Part shown: positions 52,110-61,346 of the stretch, piece after piece | Position numbering within the stretch: position 1 is the stretch's first letter | Layout: each line of letters starts with the position of its first letter | Origin: Cellulosimicrobium sp. ES-005 | GTDB taxonomy: Bacteria; Actinomycetota; Actinomycetes; Actinomycetales; Cellulomonadaceae | Length of the DNA: 64,000 nucleotides | NCBI RefSeq assembly: GCF_040448685.1 | Contig: NZ_CP159290.1 | Span: 4,464,001-4,528,000, forward strand | Direction of reading: 5' to 3' | The notes under the pieces: generated by a model | Told to the model about the DNA's origin: nothing | What the model saw: only the letters and a program-made list of their open reading frames with translations | Database searches by the model: none | Position numbers and translations under genes: made by a program

Positions 52110-52191
52110 GGGTCCAGCCTGCCGTACCCCACCCACGTCCACCCGGCGCGCCCACCGGTCGGCGCGTGCGGCGCGGGGGACGCGCGGTCGC

Positions 52192-53652
52192 TCACGGGGC
52201 GAGCAGGTCGACCGTCACGAGCCGGTACCCCTGGGCGCGCAGGTCGTCGATGATGCCGGGCACGGCGTCGACCGTCGTGGCGTGGATGTCGTGCATGAGG
52301 ACGACGCTCCCCGGCCGGGCGCCCTCGACGGCGCGCCGTCGGGTCTCGGCGGCGTCCTTGGTCTTCCAGTCGAGCGTGTCCAGGTTCCAGAGGATCACCT
52401 GCAGCCCCGTGCGGGTCGCGATCGACCGGACACGGTCGTCGACGTCGCCGTAGGGCGGGCGCAAGAACGTCGGCGTCGCCCCGGACGCCGTGGTGATCGC
52501 CTCCTGGGTGCGCTCGAGCTCGGCGCGCACCTCGTCGTCGTCGAGCGTCGTGAGCTGGGGGTGGTCCCACGTGTGGTTCGCGAGCAGGTGCCCCGCGGCG
52601 GCCGTGTCCCGCACCACGTCGGGGCGCTTCTCGACGTTGGTCCCGACGAGGAAGAACGTCGCGGTGACGTGCTTCTCGGCGAGCGTCCGCAGCAGTCGCT
52701 CGGTGTCCGCGCCGGGCCCGTCGTCGAACGTCAGCGCGACGCACCGGTCGACCGCGCAGTCCACGCCCTGCGCGCGTCCCAGCTCGCGGCGCTGCTGCAG
52801 CGTCAGCGCCAGCCGGTCGCTCCACACCGCCTCCGTGGCGGCGAGCACGGCGTCCCGTTGTGCCACCGTCTCGGCGACGGGTGCGCCGCCCACCCCGGCG
52901 TCGAGCGTCGTGCCGGCGGCGGCGAGCGCGGTGTCGAGCGCCGTGCGGTGCGCCTCGTCCGAGACGAGCCCCGCCGACTCCGCGAGCACGGGGCGCCCCT
53001 CCGTCACGGCGTCCTCCAGCCCGTCGTAGGCCCACTGCTGCCACGCCGTCGCGACGTCGTGCGTCGCCACGGCGACCGCCGACGTCGCGTCGTCGAGCTC
53101 CTCCGGAGACGGAGTGGACCCCGTGACGACCTCGAACCGCCGCTCCGGCAGATCGCGGGGGAAGAACGGGTTCGGGCGCGAGAGCGCGTCGACCGTGCGG
53201 ACCTCGACCGGGTACTCGACGGGCGTCCCGAGGAGCGTCGCGGCGTCCGGCAGCGCGGCTGCCAGCGGGTCCCGCACGGCGGCGTCCACGACCTGGCCGT
53301 CGCTCTGCGTCAGCACGGCGCCGCCGACCACGTCCGCGACGGCGAGCGCGGCGAGGCGGGGCACGTACGCCGCCTCCGCCGCGGCACGGGCGGTCGCGGC
53401 GTCGTGCTCGGCCTGCTCGACGTCGGCGTGGTACCGGTCGACGGACGCGACCCACCGGTCGTGCTCCACGGACGCCGCGAGGACCAGCGCGCCTGCCACC
53501 ACGACCGCGACGCCGGGCGCGAGCCACCACCACGTGCGCCGCCTCCTCCGCCCGGGCTCGGCAGGTCCGGCGGGGTCGGTGGTTCCCACGGGCTCGCCCG
53601 GGTCGGCGGCGGCAGGAGTCTCGGGGTCGGTCGGGTCGAGGTCGTCGGCCAT
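52192..53652 (-). CDS. Membrane-anchored polysaccharide deacetylase (NodB domain)
   Basis: A 486-residue protein. An acidic cytoplasmic N-terminus is followed by one transmembrane helix (WWWLAPGVAVVVAGALVLAAS, about residues 40-60). A large extracellular alpha-helical region (about 65-285) has no family I recognise. The C-terminal NodB deacetylase domain has ALTFDDGPG (catalytic and metal aspartates, about 292-300), NHTWDHP (metal histidines) and LRPPYGDVDDRV. The last motif is LMHDIHATTVDAVPGIIDDL. It probably removes acetyl groups from peptidoglycan or another wall polymer. ATG at 53652. Confidence 0.9.
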   Translation of the reverse strand: MADDLDPTDPETPAAADPGEPVGTTDPAGPAEPGRRRRRTWWWLAPGVAVVVAGALVLAASVEHDRWVASVDRYHADVEQAEHDAATARAAAEAAYVPRLAALAVADVVGGAVLTQSDGQVVDAAVRDPLAAALPDAATLLGTPVEYPVEVRTVDALSRPNPFFPRDLPERRFEVVTGSTPSPEELDDATSAVAVATHDVATAWQQWAYDGLEDAVTEGRPVLAESAGLVSDEAHRTALDTALAAAGTTLDAGVGGAPVAETVAQRDAVLAATEAVWSDRLALTLQQRRELGRAQGVDCAVDRCVALTFDDGPGADTERLLRTLAEKHVTATFFLVGTNVEKRPDVVRDTAAAGHLLANHTWDHPQLTTLDDDEVRAELERTQEAITTASGATPTFLRPPYGDVDDRVRSIATRTGLQVILWNLDTLDWKTKDAAETRRRAVEGARPGSVVLMHDIHATTVDAVPGIIDDLRAQGYRLVTVDLLAP

Positions 53653-53860
53653 CCCTCGATCCTCACGGCCGCCCGGAGGTCCGGCGACCGGGAGGGCCGT
53701 CCCGCGCGGGTGAGATCCGTCTCGGCGCTCCGGCGTCCTCGCGCGGACGCGGGGGAGGGACGGTGGAGCACCGGCGGCGGTGCTGTGACGAGGGCGGGAG
53801 GAGTGCGGGCACGGTCGGCGGGTGACGGGCCTCACCGGGGTCGGCGCGCGGGCGCTCGCC

Positions 53861-53866
53861 TAGACT
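53861..53866 (+). promoter_or_regulatory. -10 box of ispH (leaderless)
   Basis: TAGACT ends 6 bases before the GTG start of ispH, and there is no ribosome site. Transcription starting at or near the G of GTG would give a leaderless mRNA. Confidence 0.55.
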
Positions 53867-53872
53867 CGAGGC

Positions 53873-54964
53873 GTGAGCGACCTTCCCGCCGGCTCGTCCG
53901 CGCACCCGTCCGACCGCCCCGCCGTCCCGTCGGAGGCGGTCCTGCCGAGCGTCGCGCCGCGCAAGCGCGTCCTGCTCGCCGCGCCCCGCGGCTACTGCGC
54001 GGGGGTGGACCGTGCCGTCGTCGCGGTCGAGAAGGCGCTCGAGCACTACGGCGCGCCGGTGTACGTGCGCAAGGAGATCGTGCACAACAAGTTCGTCGTC
54101 GAGACGCTGAGCGAGCGCGGCGCGGTCTTCGTCGACGAGACCGACGAGGTGCCGGAGGGCGCGCGCGTCGTGTTCTCGGCCCACGGCGTCTCGCCCGCGG
54201 TCAAGGCGGCCGCGGCGGCGCGCAACCTCGACACGATCGACGCCACGTGCCCGCTCGTGACCAAGGTCCACAAGGAGGCCGTGCGCTTCGCCAAGGACGA
54301 CTACGACATCCTCCTCATCGGCCACACGGGGCACGAGGAGGTCGAGGGCACGGCCGGCGAGGCGCCCGACCACGTCCAGGTCGTCGACTCGCCCGACCAC
54401 GTCGACGACGTCGTGGTCCGCGACCCCGACAAGGTCGTGTGGATCTCGCAGACCACGCTGTCGGTCGACGAGACCATGGAGACGGTCCGCCGGCTGCGGG
54501 AGAGGTTCCCGACGCTCCAGGACCCGCCGAGCGACGACATCTGCTACGCGACGCAGAACCGCCAGGTCGCCGTGAAGAAGCTCGCACCGGACGCGGACGT
54601 CGTCATCGTCGTCGGCTCGGCGAACTCGTCGAACTCGGTGCGCCTCGTCGAGGTCGCGCTCCAGGCGGGTGCCGGTGCGTCCTACCGCGTCGACCGGGCG
54701 AAGGAGATCGACCCGGCCTGGCTCGACGGCGCGACGACCGTCGGGGTGACGTCGGGCGCGTCGGTGCCCGAGATCCTCGTGGACGACGTCCTCGCGTACC
54801 TCGCGGAGCGCGGGTTCGGCGAGGTCGAGGAGGTCCGCACCGCGACGGAGGACCTCATGTTCTCGCTGCCGCGCGAGCTGCGCGCGGACCTCACGTCGTC
54901 CGGGTCCGACGGCGGTCGTCCGGCCCGCGGGGGCCGCACCTCGCTCTCCGTCCAGCCCGTCTGA
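53873..54964 (+). CDS. ispH: 4-hydroxy-3-methylbut-2-enyl diphosphate reductase
   Basis: The last enzyme of the MEP isoprenoid pathway; an iron-sulfur reductase that makes IPP and DMAPP. The 363-residue protein has all three cluster cysteines: [20 protein letters not shown] (about residue 42), [15 protein letters not shown] (about 126) and [10 protein letters not shown] (about 224). It also has [26 protein letters not shown] and [17 protein letters not shown]. The N-terminal 28 residues and the glycine/arginine-rich C-terminal tail are not conserved. A TAGACT box 6 bases before the GTG suggests leaderless translation. Confidence 0.97.
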   Translation: MSDLPAGSSAHPSDRPAVPSEAVLPSVAPRKRVLLAAPRGYCAGVDRAVVAVEKALEHYGAPVYVRKEIVHNKFVVETLSERGAVFVDETDEVPEGARVVFSAHGVSPAVKAAAAARNLDTIDATCPLVTKVHKEAVRFAKDDYDILLIGHTGHEEVEGTAGEAPDHVQVVDSPDHVDDVVVRDPDKVVWISQTTLSVDETMETVRRLRERFPTLQDPPSDDICYATQNRQVAVKKLAPDADVVIVVGSANSSNSVRLVEVALQAGAGASYRVDRAKEIDPAWLDGATTVGVTSGASVPEILVDDVLAYLAERGFGEVEEVRTATEDLMFSLPRELRADLTSSGSDGGRPARGGRTSLSVQPV

Positions 54965-55003
54965 CGGTCGGGTCGTCCGTGGCCGCCGGCTCCGGACGGG
55001 CGG

Positions 55004-56512
55004 TCAGGCGCTCGCCCCGCCGGCTGACGGCTCCCGGCGGGAGTCCTCACGGTCCTCGGGGCGCTCGTCGATCGCGACCACGGACTCGTTCACGGACGCG
55101 AGCAGCTCGGGCGCGCTCACGGCGCTGAGTTGCGGGTTCACCGTCGGCGGCGTCGTGAGGTCGTCGTCCACGACGTGCAGGTCCGCGAACCGGCGCGCGC
55201 TGACGAGCACGCGCGTCTCGAGCGAGCCGACCGTCCGGTTGTAGGAGTCCGCGGCGCTCTGGAGCTGGCGCCCGAGCTTCGCGAGGTGCGACCCCATGAC
55301 GGCGAGGCGACCGTGCAGCTCCTTGCCGAGCGTGAGCACCTGCTGGGCGTTGGTGGCGAGCGCGTCCTGGCGCCACGCGTACGCGATGGTCCGCAGCATG
55401 GCGACCATCGTCATGGGCGTGGCGATGACGACGTTCTTCGACACCGCGTGCTCGAGGAGCGACGGGTCCTGCTCGACGGCCGCCGAGAGGAACGACTCCG
55501 CGGGCACGAACATGACGACGAACTCGGGCGCCGGGCCGAACTGGTCCCAGTAGCGCTTGGCCCCGAGGTCGTCGACGTGCTTGCGCATGTGGCGAGCGTG
55601 CGCGGCGAGCCGGTCGGCGCGCACCGCGGGGTCGGTGGCGCCCTGCGCGTCGAGATAGCCGAGGAACGCGACCTTGGCGTCGACGACGACCTGCTTGCCC
55701 CCGGCGAGGCGCACCACCATGTCGGGGCGCAGCGCGCCGTCGTCCGTCGCGACCTGGTCCTGCTCCACGAAGTCGACGTGGGGAAGCATGCCGGCCGCCT
55801 CGACCACGCGGCGGAGCTGCAGCTCGCCCCACGCGCCGCGCACCTGCGACGACCGCAGCGCGGTGACGAGCTGCGACGTCTCGGCGCGCAGCAGCTCCGA
55901 CGCGTCGCGGACCCCCCGCACCTGCTCGGCGAGGCTGCCGTGCGCCGCGAGCCGCGCACGCTCGGCCTCCGCGACCTCGGCGCGCACCTTCTCGAGCGCA
56001 CCCGCGAGCGGCTCCACGAGGTGGCGCACCGCCTCCTCGCGGCGCTCCAGCTCCGCCGCGCCCTGCTCCTGGCTCCGGCGCAGGCGCTCCTCCGCCTGGA
56101 CGAGGAACTGCTCCGTGCCCGCGGCCAGCACCTTGCGCGAGAGCGCCTCGAACTGCGCCTCGAGCCGGCGGTGGTCGCCCTGGACCTCCTCGACGCGGCG
56201 CTCGGCCGCGGCCCGCAACTCGGCGAGCTGCTGCTCGTGCGTCGCCCGCGCGAGGTCGAGGCGCTCGTCCGCGCTGCGCTGCGCCGCGCCGAGCTGGCGC
56301 ACGAAGCCCTCGCGCTCGGCCTCGAGCCGCTCCGCCAGCCCCGCGCCGCGCGCGGCCTCCTGCTGCGCCTGGCCCAGGAGCTGGGTGAGGCGGCGGACCT
56401 CCGCCGCGGCGGCGTCGGGCGACGCGCGCCGCACGGTGAGGACGAGCGCGGCACCGCCGACGAGCCCCAGCACGAGGCCGACCGCGAAGAGCAACCATCC
56501 CGAGGTGTCCAT
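55004..56512 (-). CDS. rmuC: DNA recombination protein RmuC
   Basis: A 502-residue RmuC-family protein. One N-terminal transmembrane helix (WLLFAVGLVLGLVGGAALVLTV) precedes a long coiled-coil rich in Glu, Ala and Arg (about residues 35-220). The conserved RmuC domain follows: QVRGAWGELQLRRVVEAAGMLPHVDFVEQ, RPDMVVRLAGGKQVVVDAKVAFLGYLDA and VVMFVPAESFLSAAVEQDPSLLEHAVSKNVVIATPMTMVAMLRTIAYAWRQ. The family limits certain recombination and inversion events; a nuclease-like fold is assumed. ATG at 56512. It is monocistronic, converging on ispH. Confidence 0.94.
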   Translation of the reverse strand: MDTSGWLLFAVGLVLGLVGGAALVLTVRRASPDAAAAEVRRLTQLLGQAQQEAARGAGLAERLEAEREGFVRQLGAAQRSADERLDLARATHEQQLAELRAAAERRVEEVQGDHRRLEAQFEALSRKVLAAGTEQFLVQAEERLRRSQEQGAAELERREEAVRHLVEPLAGALEKVRAEVAEAERARLAAHGSLAEQVRGVRDASELLRAETSQLVTALRSSQVRGAWGELQLRRVVEAAGMLPHVDFVEQDQVATDDGALRPDMVVRLAGGKQVVVDAKVAFLGYLDAQGATDPAVRADRLAAHARHMRKHVDDLGAKRYWDQFGPAPEFVVMFVPAESFLSAAVEQDPSLLEHAVSKNVVIATPMTMVAMLRTIAYAWRQDALATNAQQVLTLGKELHGRLAVMGSHLAKLGRQLQSAADSYNRTVGSLETRVLVSARRFADLHVVDDDLTTPPTVNPQLSAVSAPELLASVNESVVAIDERPEDREDSRREPSAGGASA

Positions 56513-56621
56513 GGCGGCACCCTCCCACGGGGGACCGACACGACGGGTCCGACACGTCGCGCGCCCCGTCCCGGCGGACACCTCGTGACAAAAGGCACCG
56601 CCCGGCGTCGGGACCCTCCGC

Positions 56622-56627
56622 TACGTT
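56622..56627 (+). promoter_or_regulatory. -10 box of ABC exporter operon (leaderless)
   Basis: TACGTT ends 6 bases before the ATG of the ATPase gene, with no ribosome site, as at ispH and ychF. Confidence 0.5.
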
Positions 56628-56633
56628 GGCGGC

Positions 56634-57506
56634 ATGGTCGATCCCACGCCCCTACCACCCGTCGCCCCGGCCGGCGTGCCCGGCGCCGTGCCCGGACCGG
56701 TGACCGGGCCCGTCCCCGGGACGCAGCCCGGCCCCCCCACGCCGCCCGACCCGACCGCCGCGCTCTCCCTGCGCGGGCTCTGGAAGCGGTTCGGCGAGAA
56801 GATCGCGGTCGCCGGCATCGACCTGGACGTCCCCGCGGGCTCCTTCTACGGGCTCGTCGGGCCCAACGGCGCCGGCAAGACGACGACGCTCTCCATGGCG
56901 ACCGGGCTCCTGCGCCCCGACGCGGGCTCCGCGCACGTGCACGGCACCGACCTCTGGGCCGACCCGGTCGCGGGCAAGCGGCAGCTCGGCGTCCTGCCCG
57001 ACGGGGTCCGGCTCTTCGACCGGCTCACCGGTGCGCAGCTCGTCACGTACGCGGGCCTGCTGCGCGGCATGGACCGGGACACGGTGGCCGAGCGCACGGC
57101 GGAGCTCCTCGCCGCGCTCGACCTCGCGAAGGACGCCACGACGTTCGTCGTCGACTACTCGGCCGGCATGACCAAGAAGATCGCGCTCGCGACCGCGCTC
57201 ATCCACGCCCCCCGCACGCTCGTCCTCGACGAGCCGTTCGAGGCCGTCGACCCGGTCTCGGCCGCCAACATCCGCGACATCCTCGCGGGCTACGTCGCCA
57301 GCGGCGGGACCGTCGTCGTGTCCTCGCACGTCATGGACCTGGTGCAGCGCATGTGCGACCACGTCGCCGTCGTCGCGGGCGGCCACGTCCTCGCGGCGGG
57401 CACGGTCGACGCGGTGCGCGGCGACCAGAGCCTCGAGGACCGGTTCGTCGACCTCGTCGGCGGGCGGCAGAGCACGGAGGGCCTCGCGTGGTTGCGCAGT
57501 TCGTAA
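56634..57506 (+). CDS. ABC transporter ATP-binding protein (ABC-2 type exporter)
   Basis: A 290-residue ATPase with a proline/glycine-rich N-terminal extension (about 1-40). Walker A is GPNGAGKTTTLSMATGLL near residue 78. The signature is YSAGMTKKIALATALIHAPR, where the usual LSGG is YSAG. Walker B is TLVLDEPFEAVDPVSAANI. The H-loop is VVVSSHVMDLVQRMCDHVAVV. The permease gene overlaps its end by 19 bases. Such pairs move lipids, polymers or drugs outward. A TACGTT box 6 bases upstream suggests a leaderless start. Confidence 0.9.
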   Translation: MVDPTPLPPVAPAGVPGAVPGPVTGPVPGTQPGPPTPPDPTAALSLRGLWKRFGEKIAVAGIDLDVPAGSFYGLVGPNGAGKTTTLSMATGLLRPDAGSAHVHGTDLWADPVAGKRQLGVLPDGVRLFDRLTGAQLVTYAGLLRGMDRDTVAERTAELLAALDLAKDATTFVVDYSAGMTKKIALATALIHAPRTLVLDEPFEAVDPVSAANIRDILAGYVASGGTVVVSSHVMDLVQRMCDHVAVVAGGHVLAAGTVDAVRGDQSLEDRFVDLVGGRQSTEGLAWLRSS

Positions 57507-59074
57507 GGCTCAAGCTCACCCTGATGGGCAACACGTTCCGGCGGAGCGTGTGGCAGACCATCGGGTTCCTCGTCGCGGCGCTCTACGGGGTGTTCGTCGT
57601 GGGGCTGCTCGTCGTCGGGATGGTGGTCCTCGGCACGGACGACCCCGCGCTCGCCGGGTCGATCATGATCCTCGTCGGGACGCTCGCCGTCCTCGGGTGG
57701 TGGGTGATCCCGCTCTTCGCGTTCGGCGTCGACGCCACCCTCGACCCGCAGCGCTTCGTCCTGTTCGGCATCCCGCAGCGCCGGCTCCTCGCCGGGCTCG
57801 CGGTCGCGGGCGTGGTGTCGGTCCCCGGGATCGTCACGGCCCTCGCCGCGCTCGGCGTCTCCTTCGCGTGGTGGCGCACGCCCCTCGCGGTGCTCGCCGC
57901 GCTGGTCGGCGCCGTCCTCGCGGTGGCGCTCTGCGTCGTCGGCTCACGGGCGACGACGACGGCCCTCGCCCCGCTGCTCGAGTCGCGCCGCTACCGCGAG
58001 GTCGTGACGATCGCCGCGTTCGTGCCGCTCGTCCTCGTCGGCCCGGCCTTCGCCTGGGTCGGCTCGCAGCTCGGGGAGGGCCCCGTCGACGGCGACGCGG
58101 TGCGGGGCATGGTGACGCGCCTCGCCGAGATCGCGGCCTGGACGCCGTTCGGTGCCCCGTGGGGCCTGGGCGCCGCGGTGCACGACGGCGCGTGGGGCCT
58201 CGCGCTCGCGCGGCTCGTCGTCGCGCTGGCGACCCTCGCGGTGGCGTGGGTCGTGTGGGACAAGGCCCTCGCCCGTGCGCTCGTGACGCCGCCCACCTCC
58301 GGGTCGGGCGGGCGTGCCAAGGGGCTGGGCTTCTTCTCCCGGTTCCCCGCGACGCCGACGGGGGCGGTCGCGGCGCGCACCGCGACGTACTGGCTCCGCG
58401 ACCCGCGCTACTCGGGGTCCATCGCGGTCGTCCCGCTCATCCCGGTCGTGCTGCTCGTGGTGGGCGGGGGGTCGGGCTCCGAGATCTTCCTCGCCCTCGC
58501 GCCGTTCACGGCATGGATCCTCGGCTTCTCGATCTCGGCCGACATCGCGTACGACCACACGGCGTTCGCGCTGCACGTGTCGACGGGAGTCTCCGGGCGC
58601 GCGGACAGATGGGGACGGGCCCTCCCGGTGCTGGTCGCGGGTGGCGTCGTGACGCTCGTCTTCGCGGTGGTCTCGGTCGCGGTAGCCGGACGCTGGGACG
58701 CGCTGCCGGCGTTGCTCGGCCTGACCGTCGGCACGCTCCTGGTCGCGACCGGCGTCTCGAGCGCGACGTCGGCCCGGCTGCTGTACCCGGTGCCGAAGCC
58801 CGGCGACAGCCCGTTCAAGCAGCCGCAGGGCGCCGCGATGGCGACGCTCGTCGCGCAGTCGGTCGCGATGCTGCTCGTGCTCGCGCTGTCGCTCCCGTTC
58901 CTCGTGCCCGGTCTCGTCGCGATCCTGGCCGACCTGCCGGTCGTGGGCTGGGTGACGCTCGTCGTGGGGGCCGCGGTCGGGGTCCTCGTGCTGCTCCTCG
59001 GCGTCCGCTGGGGCGCCCGTGCGTACGACCGGCGCGCGCCCGAGCTGCTGCAGAAGGTGATGTCCGCGGCCTGA
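57488..59074 (+). CDS. ABC transporter permease
   Basis: A 528-residue membrane protein with about 12 hydrophobic segments, the partner of the preceding ATPase. GTG at 57488 has GGAGG 8 bases upstream and lies inside the end of the ATPase gene. Segments such as GFLVAALYGVFVVGLLVVGMVVLG, YWLRDPRYSGSIAVVPLIPVVLLVVGGG and ARLLYPVPKPGDSPFKQPQGA resemble large two-block ABC-2 permeases of Actinobacteria. The substrate is unknown. A strong hairpin follows its stop codon. Confidence 0.88.
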   Translation: MVAQFVRLKLTLMGNTFRRSVWQTIGFLVAALYGVFVVGLLVVGMVVLGTDDPALAGSIMILVGTLAVLGWWVIPLFAFGVDATLDPQRFVLFGIPQRRLLAGLAVAGVVSVPGIVTALAALGVSFAWWRTPLAVLAALVGAVLAVALCVVGSRATTTALAPLLESRRYREVVTIAAFVPLVLVGPAFAWVGSQLGEGPVDGDAVRGMVTRLAEIAAWTPFGAPWGLGAAVHDGAWGLALARLVVALATLAVAWVVWDKALARALVTPPTSGSGGRAKGLGFFSRFPATPTGAVAARTATYWLRDPRYSGSIAVVPLIPVVLLVVGGGSGSEIFLALAPFTAWILGFSISADIAYDHTAFALHVSTGVSGRADRWGRALPVLVAGGVVTLVFAVVSVAVAGRWDALPALLGLTVGTLLVATGVSSATSARLLYPVPKPGDSPFKQPQGAAMATLVAQSVAMLLVLALSLPFLVPGLVAILADLPVVGWVTLVVGAAVGVLVLLLGVRWGARAYDRRAPELLQKVMSAA

Positions 59075-59079
59075 CCTCC

Positions 59080-59111
59080 GGGCCGGGGTCCGCGCACCGC
59101 GGCCCCGGCCC
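59080..59111. terminator. Terminator after ABC permease
   Basis: GGGCCGGGG pairs with CCCCGGCCC and, inside it, CCGCG pairs with CGCGG, with one bulged T. The loop is CAC. It starts 5 bases after the stop codon and ends two bases before the ychF -10 box. Confidence 0.75.
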
Positions 59112-59112
59112 G

Positions 59113-59118
59113 TAGACT
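59113..59118 (+). promoter_or_regulatory. -10 box of ychF (leaderless)
   Basis: TAGACT ends 8 bases before the GTG start of ychF, the same hexamer as at ispH. No ribosome site is present. Confidence 0.55.
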
Positions 59119-59126
59119 CGGGCGAC

Positions 59127-60212
59127 GTGGCACTCACTATCGGCATCGTCGGCCTGCCCAACGTCGGCAAGTCCACCCTGTTCAACGCCCTGACGCGCAA
59201 CCAGGTCCTCGCGGCGAACTACCCGTTCGCGACGATCGACCCGAACGTCGGCGTCGTCTCGCTCCCCGATCCGCGGCTCGACAAGCTCGCCGAGATCTTC
59301 GGCAGCCAGCGCATCCTGCCCGCGACCGTGTCGTTCGTCGACATCGCCGGGATCGTCAAGGGCGCGAGCGAGGGGGAGGGGCTCGGCAACAAGTTCCTCG
59401 CCAACATCCGCGAGGCCGACGCGATCTGCCAGGTGACCCGCGCTTTCGCCGACCCGGACGTCGTCCGCGTCGAGGGCTCGACGGACGCCGAGGGCGACAT
59501 CGAGACCATCAGCACCGAGCTGATCCTGGCCGACCTCCAGACGCTCGAGAAGACGGTCCCTCGCCTCGAGAAGGAGGTGAAGATCAAGAAGGGCGACGCC
59601 GCCCTCCTCGACGCCGCGCAGAAGGCACAGGCCATCCTCGAGGCCGGCACGACGCTCTTCCAGGGCGCGGCCGCCGCCGGGCTCGACCTCGCCGACGTCG
59701 CGAGCCTCCAGCTCCTCACGGCCAAGCCGTTCATCTACGTCTTCAACACCGACGACGCCGGTCTCGCGGACGACGACCTCCAGGACCGCCTGCGCGCGCT
59801 CGTCGCACCCGCCCAGGCGATCTTCCTCGACGCGAAGTTCGAGTCCGAGCTCGTCGAGCTCGAGCCGGACGAGGCGAAGGAGATGCTCGCCGAGTCGGGG
59901 CAGGACGAGGCCGGGCTCGACCAGCTCGCGCGCGTCGGGTTCGACACCCTCGGGCTGCAGACCTACCTCACCGCAGGCCCCAAGGAGGCGCGAGCCTGGA
60001 CCATCCGCAAGGGCTGGACCGCGCCGCAGGCCGCGGGCGTCATCCACACCGACTTCGAGCGCGGCTTCATCAAGGCCGAGGTCGTCTCGTTCGACGACCT
60101 CGTCGCGACGGGGTCCGTCGCCGCCGCGCGCGCCGCGGGCAAGGCGCGCGTCGAGGGCAAGGACTACGTCATGGTCGACGGAGACGTCGTGGAGTTCCGC
60201 TTCAACGTCTGA
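59127..60212 (+). CDS. ychF: Redox-regulated ATPase YchF (OLA1)
   Basis: A universally conserved Obg-related P-loop ATPase associated with ribosomes and stress response. The 361-residue protein has G1 GLPNVGKSTLFNALT near residue 8, switch regions NYPFATIDPN and VDIAGIVKGASEGEGLGNKFL, and FNTDDAGL at the specificity position. The non-canonical NxxE-type site is consistent with ATP preference. It also has a coiled-coil arm and a C-terminal TGS domain ending GKARVEGKDYVMVDGDVVEFRFNV. Probably translated from a leaderless mRNA. Confidence 0.96.
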   Translation: MALTIGIVGLPNVGKSTLFNALTRNQVLAANYPFATIDPNVGVVSLPDPRLDKLAEIFGSQRILPATVSFVDIAGIVKGASEGEGLGNKFLANIREADAICQVTRAFADPDVVRVEGSTDAEGDIETISTELILADLQTLEKTVPRLEKEVKIKKGDAALLDAAQKAQAILEAGTTLFQGAAAAGLDLADVASLQLLTAKPFIYVFNTDDAGLADDDLQDRLRALVAPAQAIFLDAKFESELVELEPDEAKEMLAESGQDEAGLDQLARVGFDTLGLQTYLTAGPKEARAWTIRKGWTAPQAAGVIHTDFERGFIKAEVVSFDDLVATGSVAAARAAGKARVEGKDYVMVDGDVVEFRFNV

Positions 60213-60269
60213 CCCTGAACGGTCGTGAGCGAGCGGAGCGAGACGAGACGCGCACGTCGGCTCACCCGG

Positions 60270-60564
60270 TCAGCCGATGCCTTCGACGATACGGAAGTCG
60301 CGCTGGAAGCCTGGAGGGAGGGCCGCCAGCGCGTCCTGGTACGTCTCGCTCTCGTAGGCCGCGGGTCGCCTGTCCGAAGCTGTCGAACTCGATCAGGACG
60401 ACGCGTTCGGCGATTCCGGCCTCGTGGGCGACGACTCGACCGAAGTTCGACAGGACGCGCCCGCCTCCGGCCCGGACGGCCAGACCAGCCAGCCCGTTGT
60501 AGCGAGTCAGCCGTTCACGGTCGGAGATGGCGCGGTAGACGCTGACCCAGTAACCCTTGGGCAT
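60270..60564 (-). pseudogene. DUF1330 family protein, frameshifted
   Basis: The minus-strand frame from ATG 60564 reads MPKGYWVSVYRAISDRERL, then AGGGRVLSNFGRVVAHEAGIAERVVLIEFDSFGQA, an unmistakable DUF1330 domain. After that the frame turns to arginine-rich nonsense. A one-base shift near 60358-60365 (a CGCGGCC where CGCGCC would keep frame) restores the typical ending AYESETYQDALAALPPGF and RDFRIVEGIG followed by TGA at 60272-60270. The span is 295 bases, one more than a multiple of three. Either a real single-base insertion or a sequencing error. Confidence 0.82.
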
Positions 60565-61241
60565 GGACGCTCCGGTGTGGAGAGAGGTGGATCTGGCAGA
60601 CGAGCAGGTGCGGACGGGCGTCGGCGTGCGAGAGCGAGGCAGGTCAGCGTGGTGACCACCATGATGCCGATGCCGACCAGTGCCGCGGTGGTGTAGGCGT
60701 TCTCCTCGGGGACGAGAGCGCCGGGGTCGGTGCCCACGCTGAGGACCAGGCCGCCGAGGGCGCTGCCCAGGGAGTATCCGATGCTGCGGACGACGTAGTT
60801 GACGCTCATGGCGCTGGACGTCTCGCTGCGAGGCGTGACAGCCAGGATGACGCCCGGCATCGCGGCCGAGAATCCGCCGACGCCGAGGCCGAGCACCCCC
60901 ATGGCTGCGAACAGCTCGGCCGGGTCCGACCGGGCGGCCCCGAACAGGGCGAACCCGCCGCAGACGACGAGGGCGCTGCCGGCCAGGAGAACGGGGTCGG
61001 CGACCCGCCTCCGGAGCCGGGGGGTGACCTTGCCCGCGACGAACCCCAGTGCCGAGAACGGGACGACGACCATCCCGGCGACGAAGGGCGTCAGCGCGAA
61101 GCCGTAGCCGGCACCGGGCGGCGTCTGCGCGTACCGGGCGACGAGGGTGAGCAGGAGGTGCATGCCGACTCCGCCGACGAACATGGCCAGGTTCGCCCCC
61201 GCGACCGCAGGCTGCCCGAGGCTGCGCCGTCCTTCCGATCG
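60507..61241 (-). pseudogene. 5'-truncated MFS transporter
   Basis: The frame encodes only the C-terminal half of a DHA2-type exporter: RRSLGQPAVAGANLAMFVGG, then about six transmembrane segments up to TTAALVGIGIMVVTTLTCLALARR. An in-frame TAA at 61244-61242 precedes the homology, and no N-terminal half (motif A, first six to eight helices) lies upstream. The nominal ATG 61184 falls in the middle of the conserved region. The 3' end runs 58 bases into the DUF1330 gene with a non-conserved tail. It is most likely a deletion remnant. Confidence 0.8.
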
Positions 61242-61346
61242 TTAACCCAGGACGCAGGGGACGTTGCTCGACCCGTCGTTGTTCGAGGTCGGGCCGGCTG
61301 CGAGGCTCGAGACGTACCGAGCAGCCACCAGGCAAGGAGAACTGAG

